A DNA stretch of 64,000 bases, taken from NCBI GenBank assembly GCA_034401795.1, contig CM067374.1:95788446-95852445 (forward strand). The letters run 5' to 3'. This document shows positions 11,501-21,719 of this stretch, piece by piece. Both the position numbers and the translations under genes were made by a program. Source of the stretch: Chaetoderma sp. LZ-2023a (taxonomy: Eukaryota; Mollusca; Caudofoveata; Chaetodermatida; Chaetodermatidae). The stretch's first letter is position 1, and each line of letters begins with the position of its first letter. Below the pieces are notes generated by a model that searched no databases, was not told the origin of the DNA, and saw nothing but the letters and a program-made list of their open reading frames with translations.

Positions 11501-12292
11501 TATGTCAGAGTTAGGGGGTGGGCTTCTATTAGAGCATAGGCTACAATTAAGTGAAATACGGTACCTTCCGTTTTCCGTCTAGAAAAATCTTGATACATTC
11601 CTTTGTTTGCAATCAGCAACTGGCGTATTCTGTCCATGTATGTATACCCATGTGCCTAACCCATAATCTTATAATCTGCAGTAGCATAATAATGTTCTCT
11701 AAGCAGCATTGACGTAGTTAATATAGTTCATGATTAATCGTATGATCGCGATTATTTTTTTTTAATGATCGCGATTATGAAGTGAATAATCGTGCAACCC
11801 TAATATATATATACCAATAAAAATTTGACTAAAGGACGCAGTTTTTTTGTTAAAATACATGTACTAGAAAGGGGGGTGCGTCCTATAATCGAGATCATTC
11901 CTTCCGCACATTTTTGGGTCGAAATTTTTCTTACAAAGTCACAGATTATACCAGGGAAATTGAACTAAATGTTACCCTAGACAATTTGCGCCGCCTGACA
12001 ACTATGTTTAATGTATACTCCAAAAACACCAAGAGGAAGTGAAATTATTAAATTGTGGCGCCTAAATGTTGCTTATTCTTTAATACATATCACTTATTAC
12101 ATCAAAATTAATCCAGAATTTGACATAAAATGGCGTCGAGAAAAGATACGTGTATAAATCACGTGATTCGCCTCCAATCGCAAAAGATCTTTATTCTAAT
12201 TTGAGCGAGTACTCGGATCTAAATATTCTGGACTCGGAAATTGCTATATATCATCATTGCGCGATAGGAACTGAATGTTCCCGTACCCGTTT

Positions 12293-12740
12293 GATAACCA
12301 ACTCCTGTTAGCGCATAAGATTACACAGTGCCTCCAATCACAAAAGAGCCAGATAACCAACTCCCGTTAGCGCATAAGATCACACAGCGCCTCCAAACGC
12401 AAGAGTCATTACAACTACATGTAGTGACCATCTGAATATTCCCATACCCGTTTTATAACCAACTCCTGTTAGCGCATAAGATTACACAGTGCCTCCAATC
12501 ACAAAAGAGCCAGATAACCAACTCCCGTTAGCGCATAAGATCACACAGCGCCTCCAAACGCAAGAGTCATTACAACTACATGTAGTGACCATCTGAATAT
12601 TCCCATACCCGTTTTATAACCAACTCCTGTTAGCGCATAAGATTACACAGTGCCTTCAATCACAAAAGAGCCAGATAACCAACTCCTGTTAGCGCATAAG
12701 TCAAAACACAGCGCCTCCAAAAGCAAAAGAGCCATTACAA
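12293..12740. repeat. 161-bp tandem repeat, about 2.7 copies
   Basis: The motif CTCCTGTTAGCGCATAAGAT recurs at about 12303, 12464 and 12625, a spacing of 161 bp. Each unit is made of two related sub-units (GATAACCAACTCC then GTTAGCGCATAAGAT, ACACAGYGCCTCCAA) followed by a CATTACAACTACATGTAGTG segment. The first two units are nearly identical, which points to a recent duplication. Confidence 0.9.
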
Positions 12741-13065
12741 TCTGTTTCTATCACACGATTTCTATGTTTTCAAGGAGACATTTTATGCCAAAATTAGATT
12801 GATTTTGATGTAATAAACAATCTTTATTGAAGATACACGATATTTAGGCAGTCCTATTTAATAATTTCTCTTCCACCATGATAATTTTTAGTTATGCATT
12901 AAATATAGCGCTGAGTGATGGTTATTTTTTATACCAATTTTCGATTTTTTAAAGGTACGTTTTTTCTAAATTTAACAGCGTCTTATACTTGAATACAAGA
13001 GTTTTTGGGCGGCTTTGGTCAAATTTGGGACAGCGTCCTATATTCGAGGGCGGCCTTTAGTCGAG

Positions 13066-13068
<3 letters not shown>

Positions 13069-13109
<41 letters not shown>
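13069..13109. repeat. (TA)n microsatellite next to the exon 7 donor
   Basis: About 40 bp of TA repeats whose right end is about 15 bp downstream (gene sense) of the exon 7 donor GTCAGT. It lies at the junction between an older repeat region and the exon. Confidence 0.97.
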
Positions 13110-13113
<4 letters not shown>

Positions 13114-13124
13114 AAAGAACTGAC

Positions 13125-13297
13125 CTTCAAGACGCCATCACTCAATGCTTTTCTCGCACCAGGTAATGGTGCTTCCATTGTGCGCCCATCGTCTTTTGGT
13201 CCCCACGATGCACTATAGATGTCAATGTAGTTACGCTTGAATGACAGAGCACAGGCCTCCAAAAAGTCAGTAATTCTACCATCTAACATGCGAATAC
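13125..13297 (-). CDS. PCSK-like proprotein convertase, coding exon 7 (catalytic domain)
   Basis: 173 nt: 2 nt completing a Gly codon plus 57 codons, ending in phase 0. The acceptor is CACATCTATAG and the donor GTCAGT. The product contains IRMLDGRITDFLEA and IDIYSASWGPKDDGRTMEAP, the most conserved convertase block (IYSxSWGPxDDGxT) near the substrate-binding subsites. The donor is followed after about 15 bp by a (TA)n run at 13069-13109, so the 5' splice site sits beside an unstable repeat. Confidence 0.96.
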
Positions 13298-14597
13298 CTA
13301 TAGATGTGATAGAGAAATATGTGAAAAACATCAAAATTTTTGATTATTGAATATCCATTTGCGATCCAAGACTTTTTGAGAATCTGTCACTGAAATAACT
13401 GGCTCAAAAGCCAGTCATTCAAATAGTAAATTTTTTTAAATAGTCTTGTTGGCTGCGCACCAATCATTCCATGTAGTGATAGAATTTTTAAAATAGTCAT
13501 CTATTGGCCTGCAAATTGCCATTCCACAAGACCACTGCAAATGTCGGCTTTGGTCAGATTAACCATTAAAGGGCTAAAGATGTCTTTAACGACCACCACA
13601 ATGAGCGACAAATAGTGTCCAAAGAAGGTCATCTTAAAACACATTAGTGACCAGATGTATGCGAAATGCCATACAGAACCAATATACTGCTTGTACTATT
13701 GTAATTCATGGCTTACATGTGTGTCCACAATGGAGGAATACCGTTTTAACTATGACGCGCCCATCTCTAATTAAGCTCCACCCACACTTCGACCGTGTTG
13801 GGATCGATCGATCTCTAAACTCCATGACTATCAATTTCCAGAAAACTATATAGTAGGAAAGCTGTTGAATATTTTGAAACTAATTTGACTAGGCGCTGTT
13901 GCTGCCTAAGCAGGTTTATTATATAGCAAAGACATACAATTCATACAACAATGCATAAGCCGTCATCAATTAAGCGTTTGTGATGCGCTATAACATTCAT
14001 GCTGTAATTGATTATGACATCATCTGTTTGTTGTCACGTAGTTGATTATGACTTCATATGATTGATGGATAAACTGGAATCCTCCATTGGTGATCCATAG
14101 TGGCTTCATGCAGTACAGCATGTTAGTAATAAACATTCTGTTGAATATTTTGAACATACAGTAATTCATGAATCCATTTCCTGACTCAATCATATGACAT
14201 CATAATCAATTACGTGATGTGTAGTAGGCTGACGTCATAATCATGACATCATGAATGTCTTTAACGCTTAATAGTTTGACACGTTGTACGAATTGTATGT
14301 TTTTACCATTTAATAAACATTTTGTTGAATATTTTGAAACTAATTTGACTGGGCATATTAGTTTCAAATATTCAACAGCCTTCCCTGTATAGTTTTCTGG
14401 AAATTGATAGTCAAGAAGTTCAGGGATCGAGGTGTGGGTGGAAATTACTAGGGATGGGTGGGGCATAGTTAAAACTGAAAAATTTCTTTGGATTGGGAGC
14501 AATGTCTTCGTAACCAATTATCTAAATATTCAACAGAACCCGTTATTTTATTTTCGAAACATGTTAAGTTAAACACCATATGACAAATTACACACAC
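13298..14597. other. intron 6, no gene; foldback repeats
   Basis: Holds an H2-type hairpin (about 13365-13530) and a repeat of several hundred bp (about 13640-14480) combining ACTTCGACCGTGTTGGGATC, several ATTATGACATCAT/TGACGTCAT palindromes and H1 hairpins (half copy at 13863-13905, short-loop copy at 14323-14380). No coding potential. Confidence 0.6.
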
Positions 14598-14686
14598 CTC
14601 CGATTCTAGCCTCATACGCAACACCGACACCACATACGTCATTATCAGCTTCAGCAGCTATCTCACCAGCACATCTTGTACCATGA
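14598..14686 (-). CDS. PCSK-like proprotein convertase, coding exon 6 (catalytic His)
   Basis: 89 nt: one base completing the Ser codon of exon 5, 29 codons, and one base of the next Gly. The acceptor is GTCTTGCAG and the donor GTGTGT. It encodes [20 protein letters not shown] then GVAYEARIG, the subtilase His motif; the catalytic His is about residue 234. The Cys after HGTR is characteristic of the proprotein convertase branch as opposed to bacterial subtilisins. Phases on both sides match exons 5 and 7, which supports direct splicing across the transposon-filled intron 5. Confidence 0.95.
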
Positions 14687-16841
14687 CTGCAAGACAAAAC
14701 AGATTTAAGCATTAACCAGTCAATGATTAAGTTAGTCAAAATCAGACTTTACAGGCCTTGCGAAATGTCCATTTGCAGGCCAAGAGAAGACTATTTTTTT
14801 TAATTTCACGACTGGAATGACTGGCACGCGCCAGCCATTTTAGTTGTAAATTTTCAAAAATCACCTCTTTACCTGCAAATGGACGCTCACATAACAAGTT
14901 CCTTCACAAATTTTGACCATAAAACAGATAACACCATAAGACCACTTTCTTAACGGGTGTTCATTTTGAAAACAATGTTTCTGCATGCTGTCATGCTCTT
15001 GCCATGTAAGATATGGTACATGTAGCAACACTGTTTCTATTGTTGAGCCCATTTCAAGGCGACCTGATGAAAAAAATTAAAATTTATATTTTCAAAATTT
15101 GTTAATTGAATTTTATATTACTTGCTATGGCTTCCAATCAGATTAATTTCAAAATTTACTCAATTGAATATTCTTTTACTAGAAAATTTGTTATATTTGA
15201 AGAGACATGCGAAAGGTATGACATCAGAGCCCAGACACCTGCTAATAGAGACTAATATGATACAATAACCAATATACAGAGTAGTGGTGTACCTAATTAT
15301 TTTGATATACTACAATTTGATCAAAGATTAAAATTTTTAAGATGAATGATCAACAAGAGGGCCAGGGACCTTGATGCTCAGCTGCCTAATACTGAGACTG
15401 CATGCATGCCCGAAAGGGTGCTTTAAGAGAATTTTTTTCTCAAATTGGCTAACAATAATACATAATGTGCTGCTGAATGATTTATAATTGGTTCTAATAA
15501 ACATGTTTCTATAAATAGTAAATAGCAAATCGACCAATCAGGTTCTCTTGAACAGAGTTGGTTTAACTTTAGCTATTGCATTCTAGATGAAGTTTCTCGA
15601 GTTTCACATCAATCTGCCAAACCTGTTTCAGAGATTTTTTTAATGCTTCTAAAATTAGCGCAAAATCAAAAATGGCCATGGGCCAATCAGTTTCTTTTGA
15701 ACACACTTGGATCTTTATGTCCTAAGGAAGCTTCTTGCCAAATATAATTGAAATCGTCGTAGTGGTTCTTGAGAAAAGGACATTTGAATTTTCTCATTAT
15801 TTTTCTATAGGTGTTTTGGCGGCGAAAATAATCCAAGATGACAGCAGACATACTTATCTGACAAAAGAAAAAACGCAGAATTTGACATCGCCATACCCAC
15901 GAACTTTTAAAACCAATTTTAACTTTGAAATTCATCAAATAAAAAATTCCAAAACGGCCACCAAGACGCATCTGATTGATCGCTGGCAGCAATGTTATAA
16001 ACATACCAACTTCCCTGAAACAAAATTGATTGACCCTCAATCCCTAATCACATTTACCAAATTTCAGCCTATCCCTTCAGTGGTTCAGCAGTCGCTTTAT
16101 TTCGAAATATTTTATGCACTATATATATCGCAAAATTGTCTAGGACAATATCATTCAACACTAATATAAAGCATACATATACAATGTTGAAAGACACTAT
16201 ATTCTGTACCAGTTGGTCATCAGAGTGATGCGCTGCAAGTACGACTGCAAGAATGACAGAGGTATAAACACACCCATCAACACCCATAGGTTAATAGTCA
16301 GAGTCAAAAAGCATCCGACTTAATAAATAAACAAAGCATATGAATATTACTCTTACTCATATCGTTCTTCTTTTGTGTCAGTGTACGTCATGTACTATCC
16401 AAAACAAATTCAGGCAAATCTGGCCCGATCTGTCACTCAAGCATCTGACATCATAATCAATTACATCACTTCTTAGCCGACGTATAATCATAATGGCCCA
16501 TAGGTCCGTCATAAAAATTGAAGTCAGTCACTAGTATACGAAGTGTATGTTTTTAGACGAATTTACAATTTAATAAATATTCCATTGAATATTTTGACAC
16601 TAGTTTGATTGGGAGCTGTTGCTGCCTAAACCCTGGTTAAATTAGTTTCAAAATAGTCAACAGCTTACCTGTATAGTTTTCTGGAAATTTAGATTCTGAG
16701 AAGCTAGGTTTCAAAGAAATGGAGTTGAGTGAAAGGAAGAAAGATTATTTTTACAAGTACATGTACATTGTATCTGTAAGCGCGTACATGTAAGTAATAC
16801 AATGATGAACACCTTGAGCATGGAAATCAAACCTGTATATA
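14687..16841. other. intron 5, left part, no gene
   Basis: Holds an H2 hairpin (about 14755-14880), a segment at about 15330-15790 that is repeated in diverged form at about 48770-49000 (AAGCTTCTTGCCAAATATAATTG and neighbours), and an H1 hairpin at about 16583-16672. The open frame 15735-16169 shows no recognisable domain and overlaps the repeat; I do not consider it a gene. Confidence 0.5.
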
Positions 16842-17152
16842 TACACCTGTGCAAAAGTTAAGCACCAGCAAAAACAATAGAACGTAGAAACATGATGGTA
16901 CAACTAGGCTGCCATACTTTTTGTCCCCGCGTTAGCTGACATAATTCCAAGTACGAAATGCACATGCATGCATGACTTCACGCCGCTTGATGTCCGTGCG
17001 TGGCGGGAAACAGCACACGTGTTCAGTTATGTAAAAGTCCAGTTTGAGGTGTAGAACATTACATACAGATTTAGGCGACAAGATTAGGAATTTTGTGTTC
17101 ATGACCGTGGTTTATTTGTACAGAGAGAATTATACCTTGATTGTGAACCGCT

Positions 17153-17782
17153 ATGGCAAGACGTAGGTTAAGTGATCGTGTGAAATGGCAAATCATAGGC
17201 ATGCATACCACTGGTATGTCATGCAGAGAGATTGGCAGACAGCTGAACATTAACCATACTGTAATCAGTCGTTTGATTGCAAAACATGGGCAAACTAACG
17301 AGGTGAAGGACAGGCCTAGATCTGGAAGACCGAAGAAGACTACTGCCCGTGATGATCGAGCCCTAGTACGCCTTGTTAGGAGATCTCCATTCACCAACAG
17401 CAGAGTGCTCAGCCAGCAATGGGAAACGCGCAATAGAGTGTCAATGTCTACCGTCAAAAGGAGACTGTATGCTGCTGGCATGAAAGCTAGGAGACCTGTC
17501 AGACGTCCTCTCCTCACTGCACACCACAAAGAGGAGCGTCTGAGGTGGTGCAACGAAAGAAGACACTGGAACATGAGATCCTGGAGACGGGTACACTGGT
17601 CCGATGAAAGTCGGTTCTTGCTTCATGCCACAGATGGTCGAACTCGTGTATGGAGGTCCAGACGCACGGCGTACGACCAACGTAACATCATGGAAGAAGT
17701 TCCATTTGGTGGAGGTTCCGTTATGATATGGGGGTGCATCTCATTTGATTGTAAGCTGGATCTGTTGACTGTACCTGGAACT
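17153..17782 (+). pseudogene. Tc1 transposase, N-terminal part, interrupted by DIRS A1
   Basis: About 210 codons from ATG 17153. It shows the bipartite paired-like HTH DNA-binding region (WQIIGMHTTGMSCREIGRQL, NHTVISRLI), the GRPKKT hook, a second HTH, and the start of the DDE domain with HWSDESRF (first catalytic Asp) and GGGSVMIWGCIS. The frame runs on into DIRS sequence at about 17783 and stops soon after. The second half is at 24818-25244 and again at 32729-33155. Confidence 0.93.
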
Positions 17783-18007
17783 AAACGAAATCTAGGATTT
17801 CTTTTTTCACGAGAGAGTTGATACTTACCTCCCTAATACTTTTGATATTGCTAAATATCGGCTTTCACTCAATAAAACACTCAGATTAAAAACAGTTAGG
17901 TGCCCCTACTGGGCAGGGAGTCAGAGGTAGTCCGGCGGATGGTCGCCCCACCACCGCGCATGCGCCGACTACTACTTCCTCTGGCTCATTTATTGGCTAA
18001 CACATGC
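17783..18007 (-). repeat. 3' inverted terminal repeat of DIRS A1
   Basis: Inverted copy of the 5' ITR at 24609-24816 (shared: the GCGCATGCGC palindrome, CTGCCCAGTAGGGGCACC complement, the TACCTCCCTAATACTTTTGA segment), with a different outer 30-35 bp (GAAATCTAGGATTTC, TTCACGAGAGAG). That outer part is matched by the internal complementary region. Confidence 0.9.
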
Positions 18008-18064
18008 AACTACCAAGAGCCTGAAGACCGAGCCTCTGTGGGGCGGAGAGGCCGGGTCAGTATC

Positions 18065-18163
18065 TAGGGAGGTAAGTATCAACTCTCTCGTGAAAAAAGA
18101 AATCCTAGATTTCGTTTATTTCACATCAAGAGTATACTTACCTCCCTAATACTTTTGATATTG
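18065..18163 (-). repeat. internal complementary region (ICR) of DIRS A1
   Basis: Two abutting parts. Bases 18065-18117 are the perfect 53-bp reverse complement of the outer 3' end (17783-17835); 18119-18163 are the perfect 45-bp reverse complement of the outer 5' end (24772-24816). This is the arrangement known from DIRS-1 of Dictyostelium, where the ICR is thought to serve as template for restoring the ends and to hold the circle junction. The partial copy at 26029-26083 belongs to A2. Confidence 0.92.
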
Positions 18164-18690
18164 CCAGAATTCGAAAGTGAATCTGGCGGGAGGGAGGCGA
18201 GGTCAAAAGACCAGCTCTTCCCTATACGCTTTCAAGCGTTTAAGGCACTTATGACGTCTGAAACTGTGTGAAAACACAGTCAGGATTTGATAAACCATCG
18301 GATAACACAACCGATGCCTGAGAGATGACCGATTTGTCATATGCGCTCCCCCCCTCCCTTGGGAGGAAGATTAAATGACCTCAATGTCCTACACGCTCTC
18401 TTCGTACTAGTGCTAAGTACTATAGGACAGAGACGAAAAGGCTCCATTTTCGTATACTCTCTCTAAAGAACCACAACCCACATAAACCATCACCATATTA
18501 ATAACACTGGGTAACGTGACAATACAAAACAATGAACAACACATGAACAAGACTGACCTTGTTGTACTAGGAAGCTGTCATCATGAATCCAGTAGAGAAG
18601 GATGATACAGTCCCGACAAGTGGTTGTCACCGTCGCTGAATGGCGAAGTATATAAGCAATGCGGAGGCACTCTTCACAAACATAAAGCGG

Positions 18691-19702
18691 TTATTGTTTC
18701 AAAATCGACAAGGCGAGAGGGTTAGAGGTGTCACGGAGGTAATGGTCTGTAAAACTTGACTCACAGTGCCACTGAGCCACTGACATAATATCATCCACAG
18801 GGACCCCATTAAAAAGGGCAGTGGATGTCACGACACCGCGGACACTGTGAGCCTTGGCCACGTCAACCTGTCGCCCGGTGGCGGATTTGTGACAAAATTG
18901 AATACATTCCACAATCCACCTAGAAATGGTGTCCTTAGACGCCCTACCATGGGGTTCAATATATGACAACCATAACGCTGACTGGTCGGTACGCCACTCC
19001 GAAGTACGCTGTTTGTACCGGAGCAGCGCCCGTACGGGGCACCATACTTTAGAATTAGGATCATATCTAGTTAAAGATGGCAAAAAAATAGGCTGACCTG
19101 GATATTTCAATGACTGATTTTTAGACAAGAAATTAATCCTAGGTAGAAGCTTAAGGCCTTCCCCTGTAACCACAAAACGGTCAACCTCGGCTGATAAGGC
19201 GTGAATTTCACTCCTACGCCTCGCCGAGGCCGCAGCAATTAAAAATACAGTTTTAAGAGTTAACATTTTCATAGAAATGGAACTAAGTGGTTCAAAAGGC
19301 TTATCACCTAGTACCTGGAGCACCAGTGATAAACTCCAAGACGGAATCAGTGGAGGATTCCTTGGTCTTAGATTGCCCATGCCTTTAATTAATACATTTA
19401 ATGTACTTACTTCATCACTCCCCCTATTAGCCAAGCAAGGAATAACAGTCATTAAAGCTGACTTATAACCAGCAATAGTTAGGCTTGAGGCTATAGGCAT
19501 CATATAGGTGACAGAGGAAATCAGCCACTACCTGAATAGATGATTCCATTGGATCAATACATCTTTTTGAGCACCATTCTGCAAATCTGTTGATTTTATA
19601 ATTATATGCTCTGGAGGTTGACCCCCTCCTGGCTTTGGCCATAAACATGGCCGCTTGCTCAGAAAAGCCCTCCTTAATTCTAGATTCCTTGACAACATCC
19701 AC
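18691..19702 (-). pseudogene. tyrosine recombinase of DIRS A1, 2-bp frameshift
   Basis: The region from about 19702 to 19465 encodes VKESRIKEGFSEQAAMFMAK and YNYKINRFAEWC. At about 19480 the frame shifts, because two bases present in A0 (AATAGAGTTAGG against AATAGTTAGG) are missing; the rest (270 codons, 19503-18691) carries the catalytic domain. The catalytic set is visible: Arg in AAASARRRSEIHAL, HxxR in AKAHSVRGV, and the Tyr nucleophile in SSFTDHYLRD. The same deletion is in A2. Without a frameshift event this copy cannot make its own integrase. Confidence 0.9.
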
Positions 19703-21717
19703 GCAGTCAATCGGAACATTGACGGATTGTCGTGAAGGGCCTTGCCCTGGAAGATAAGGTTGTCCATCAGAGGCAGCGGAACCGGATTGCAGACCAGAAG
19801 GTCCAGCAGATCCGTATACCACGATCGGCTTGGCCAATCCGGGGCGATCAGAAGCACTTGGCACTCCTGCTGCCTGATTTTCTGAAGCACCTTTGGAATC
19901 AGGATTGCTGGGGGGAATGCGTATGCATACATTCCCTCCCAGCTGATAGCTAACGCATCTGTTGCGAAAGCGCTTGGGTCTGGAATCGGAGAGACGTACG
20001 TCGTCATCTTCGCATTCTTCTTCATCGCGAACAAATCTATGTTGGGTTTCCCCCAATGGTCGAACAGACGATCCGCCACACATTGATTTAGTTGCCATTC
20101 CGTGGGTAAAACACTCATCCTTCGGCTCAATGAGTCTGCTAGCAGATTTAACCTCCCCGGAATATGAACTGCTTTCAAGGTGATCCCATGATCCAGGCAC
20201 CAACAAAGCAGTTTCCATGTCATCATACAGAGACTGGGCGACTTCGTTCCGCCCTGGCGGTTTATGTAAGTCACTACTGTTGAGTTGTCTGAACGAATTA
20301 GAACAATCTTGCCCTGAACATTCTGTAAGAAATGTTCCAGGCCCAGGACTACTGCTCTTAGCTCTAGTAGATTGATATGTTCCTTGGACTGATCCAGATC
20401 CCAAAGCCCTGATACTGTGGACTCTTCCAGACAAGCTCCCCACCCCTCCATCGATGCATCTGTATACACAGTCACCTGAGGGTGGGGAGGGGTTAGCAAA
20501 ACCCCCGGCAAGAGATTCTCTGTATTCAACCACCATTGCAGGTGGTGAATCAGAGGCGCCAATACTGACACGTTCGAGTCCAGCGAACCTGAACTCTGGG
20601 TCCACTGTGTCATGAGAAACAACTGGATCGGGCGCCTGCGTAAGGCGGCCTGCGGAATGACTGGTTCCAAAGAAACCATCAAGCCCAGCATTCTCAAGTA
20701 AACCCGTGCCAGGACATGACGACTGTCGCACACCGACTGTATTACCGAGATGAGTATTTGAACCCTCTCCTGAGTGGGGTACACATACCCCGTCTCCAGA
20801 TCGAAGAACATGCCCAGGTAAACAAACTTCTGGGATGGAGTTAGCTCTGATTTCGGGAAATTGATCATCCAGCCCAAGTCCGAGAGAGTTTTCAAAACAA
20901 TCTCCAGATTGGCTGACAATGATTCCCGGGTGTGTGCTTTCAACAGCCAGTCGTCTATGTACGTGTGGACTGCTATGCTTCTCCTGCGGAGGTATGCAGT
21001 GATCGCGAGAACCACACGGGTGAAGACCCGAGGAGCCGTGGAAATCCCGAAGGGTAACACCCTGAATTCCCACCGCCGGCCCTGAAATGCAAATCTCAGG
21101 AAGCGACGGAAACTCCTCTCTATGGGAATGTGGAAATAAGCATCCTTCAAATCTATCGACGCTGTCCACATTCCTCGCTCTAACCCCGCCAACACCGAGC
21201 GCACAGTCTCCATCTTGAAACTGGGCGTCTCTATGAACTTGTTCAATGGCTTGAGGTTGAGAATCGGCCTCCACCCTCCGGTGTTTTTTGTTACTAAGAA
21301 CAGGGTTGAATAGAAGCCCGGGCACCTCTGTGCCGGCTGAATGGCTTCTTTTAGTATGAGGGAATTTATTTCCTCCTCTATACACAACCTCTGATCCGGA
21401 TCCCGTGGAATAGGAGTCCAGATCGGCGCGAGAGACAGTCGCGATGGCGAGCCTGTCACCCAGTCGGGACGATACCCGACTGAAAGCCATCGCAAGACTA
21501 AACGGTCCTGAGTCAACCGTTTCCACTCTGGCAAGTGGCCGGCCAAACGGCCGCCCACCGGTCCACCTAGGGATAGAGGTGGACATAAGGAGTGCCAGAG
21601 TGGCACTGTTCTCTCGGCGTAAAACACCGGAGTGGTTCCAACCGCGGTAACCGGGCCATCAGGCCCGATTACCGCGACCAGCTCCCCCGCGCGCCCCGCC
21701 CAGCGCCGCGCGCACCA
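19528..21717 (-). CDS. RT / RNase H / methyltransferase-like polyprotein of DIRS A1
   Basis: Continuous open frame with the same domains as A0: RT with YIDD, RNase H with YTDAS/ELRAV/RSDNST/ADSLSRR, and the NIDLFAMKKNAK to YAFPPAILIPKVL methyltransferase-like region. Here the open frame runs further upstream, to 21987, because homopolymer indels fuse it with part of gag; the boundary used is the one seen in A2 (a GTG, no ATG). It is the priming and copying enzyme of the element. Confidence 0.9.
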   Translation of the reverse strand, partial: WCARRWAGRAGELVAVIGPDGPVTAVGTTPVFYAERTVPLWHSLCPPLSLGGPVGGRLAGHLPEWKRLTQDRLVLRWLSVGYRPDWVTGSPSRLSLAPIWTPIPRDPDQRLCIEEEINSLILKEAIQPAQRCPGFYSTLFLVTKNTGGWRPILNLKPLNKFIETPSFKMETVRSVLAGLERGMWTASIDLKDAYFHIPIERSFRRFLRFAFQGRRWEFRVLPFGISTAPRVFTRVVLAITAYLRRRSIAVHTYIDDWLLKAHTRESLSANLEIVLKTLSDLGWMINFPKSELTPSQKFVYLGMFFDLETGYVYPTQERVQILISVIQSVCDSRHVLARVYLRMLGLMVSLEPVIPQAALRRRPIQLFLMTQWTQSSGSLDSNVSVLAPLIHHLQWWLNTENLLPGVLLTPPHPQVTVYTDASMEGWGACLEESTVSGLWDLDQSKEHINLLELRAVVLGLEHFLQNVQGKIVLIRSDNSTVVTYINRQGGTKSPSLCMMTWKLLCWCLDHGITLKAVHIPGRLNLLADSLSRRMSVLPTEWQLNQCVADRLFDHWGKPNIDLFAMKKNAKMTTYVSPIPDPSAFATDALAISWEGMYAYAFPPAILIPKVLQKIRQQECQVLLIAPDWPSRSWYTDLLDLLVCNPVPLPLMDNLIFQGKALHDNPSMFRLTAWMLSRNLELRRAFLSKRPCLWPKPGGGQPPEHIIIKSTDLQNGAQKDVLIQWNHLFR

Positions 21718-21719
21718 CG

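Larger units (their letters stand above)
8549..13124. other. intron 7, no gene; mosaic of repeats
   Basis: Contains H1 hairpins (about 9150-9241 and 9739-9832), an H2 hairpin (about 10180-10260), and an old TIR element at about 10459-11803 whose right end (ATAATCGTGCAACCCTA) matches the end of a relative at 49379-50872. Nested in it is an element of about 1 kb with inverted ends (ACCGTATTTCGCTTAAT at 10518; its complement ends near 11562). A region with related internal sequence runs from about 11820 to 13060 and carries a 161-bp tandem repeat. No coding potential was seen. Confidence 0.6.

Noticed and set aside
12293..12740. Regularly spaced repeats considered as a CRISPR-like array
   Set aside because: Unit of 161 bp with conserved interior and no variable spacers, in an animal intron; a plain tandem repeat.
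15735..16169. 144-codon plus-strand frame in intron 5
   Set aside because: AT-rich composition, overlaps an interspersed repeat with a relative at 48770-49000, no recognisable motif.
17071..17574. 167-codon minus-strand frame
   Set aside because: Antisense shadow of the Tc1 transposase, which has clear HTH and DDE motifs on the plus strand.
19463..21586. 707-codon open frame overlapping the RT of DIRS A1 (and 27383-29506 in A2; also 59045-57378 and 39883-38018 in family B)
   Set aside because: Only the last 70 to 300 residues of these frames are recombinase sequence. The rest is the shadow of the RT gene in another frame, low in hydrophobic structure and rich in Ser/Gly.
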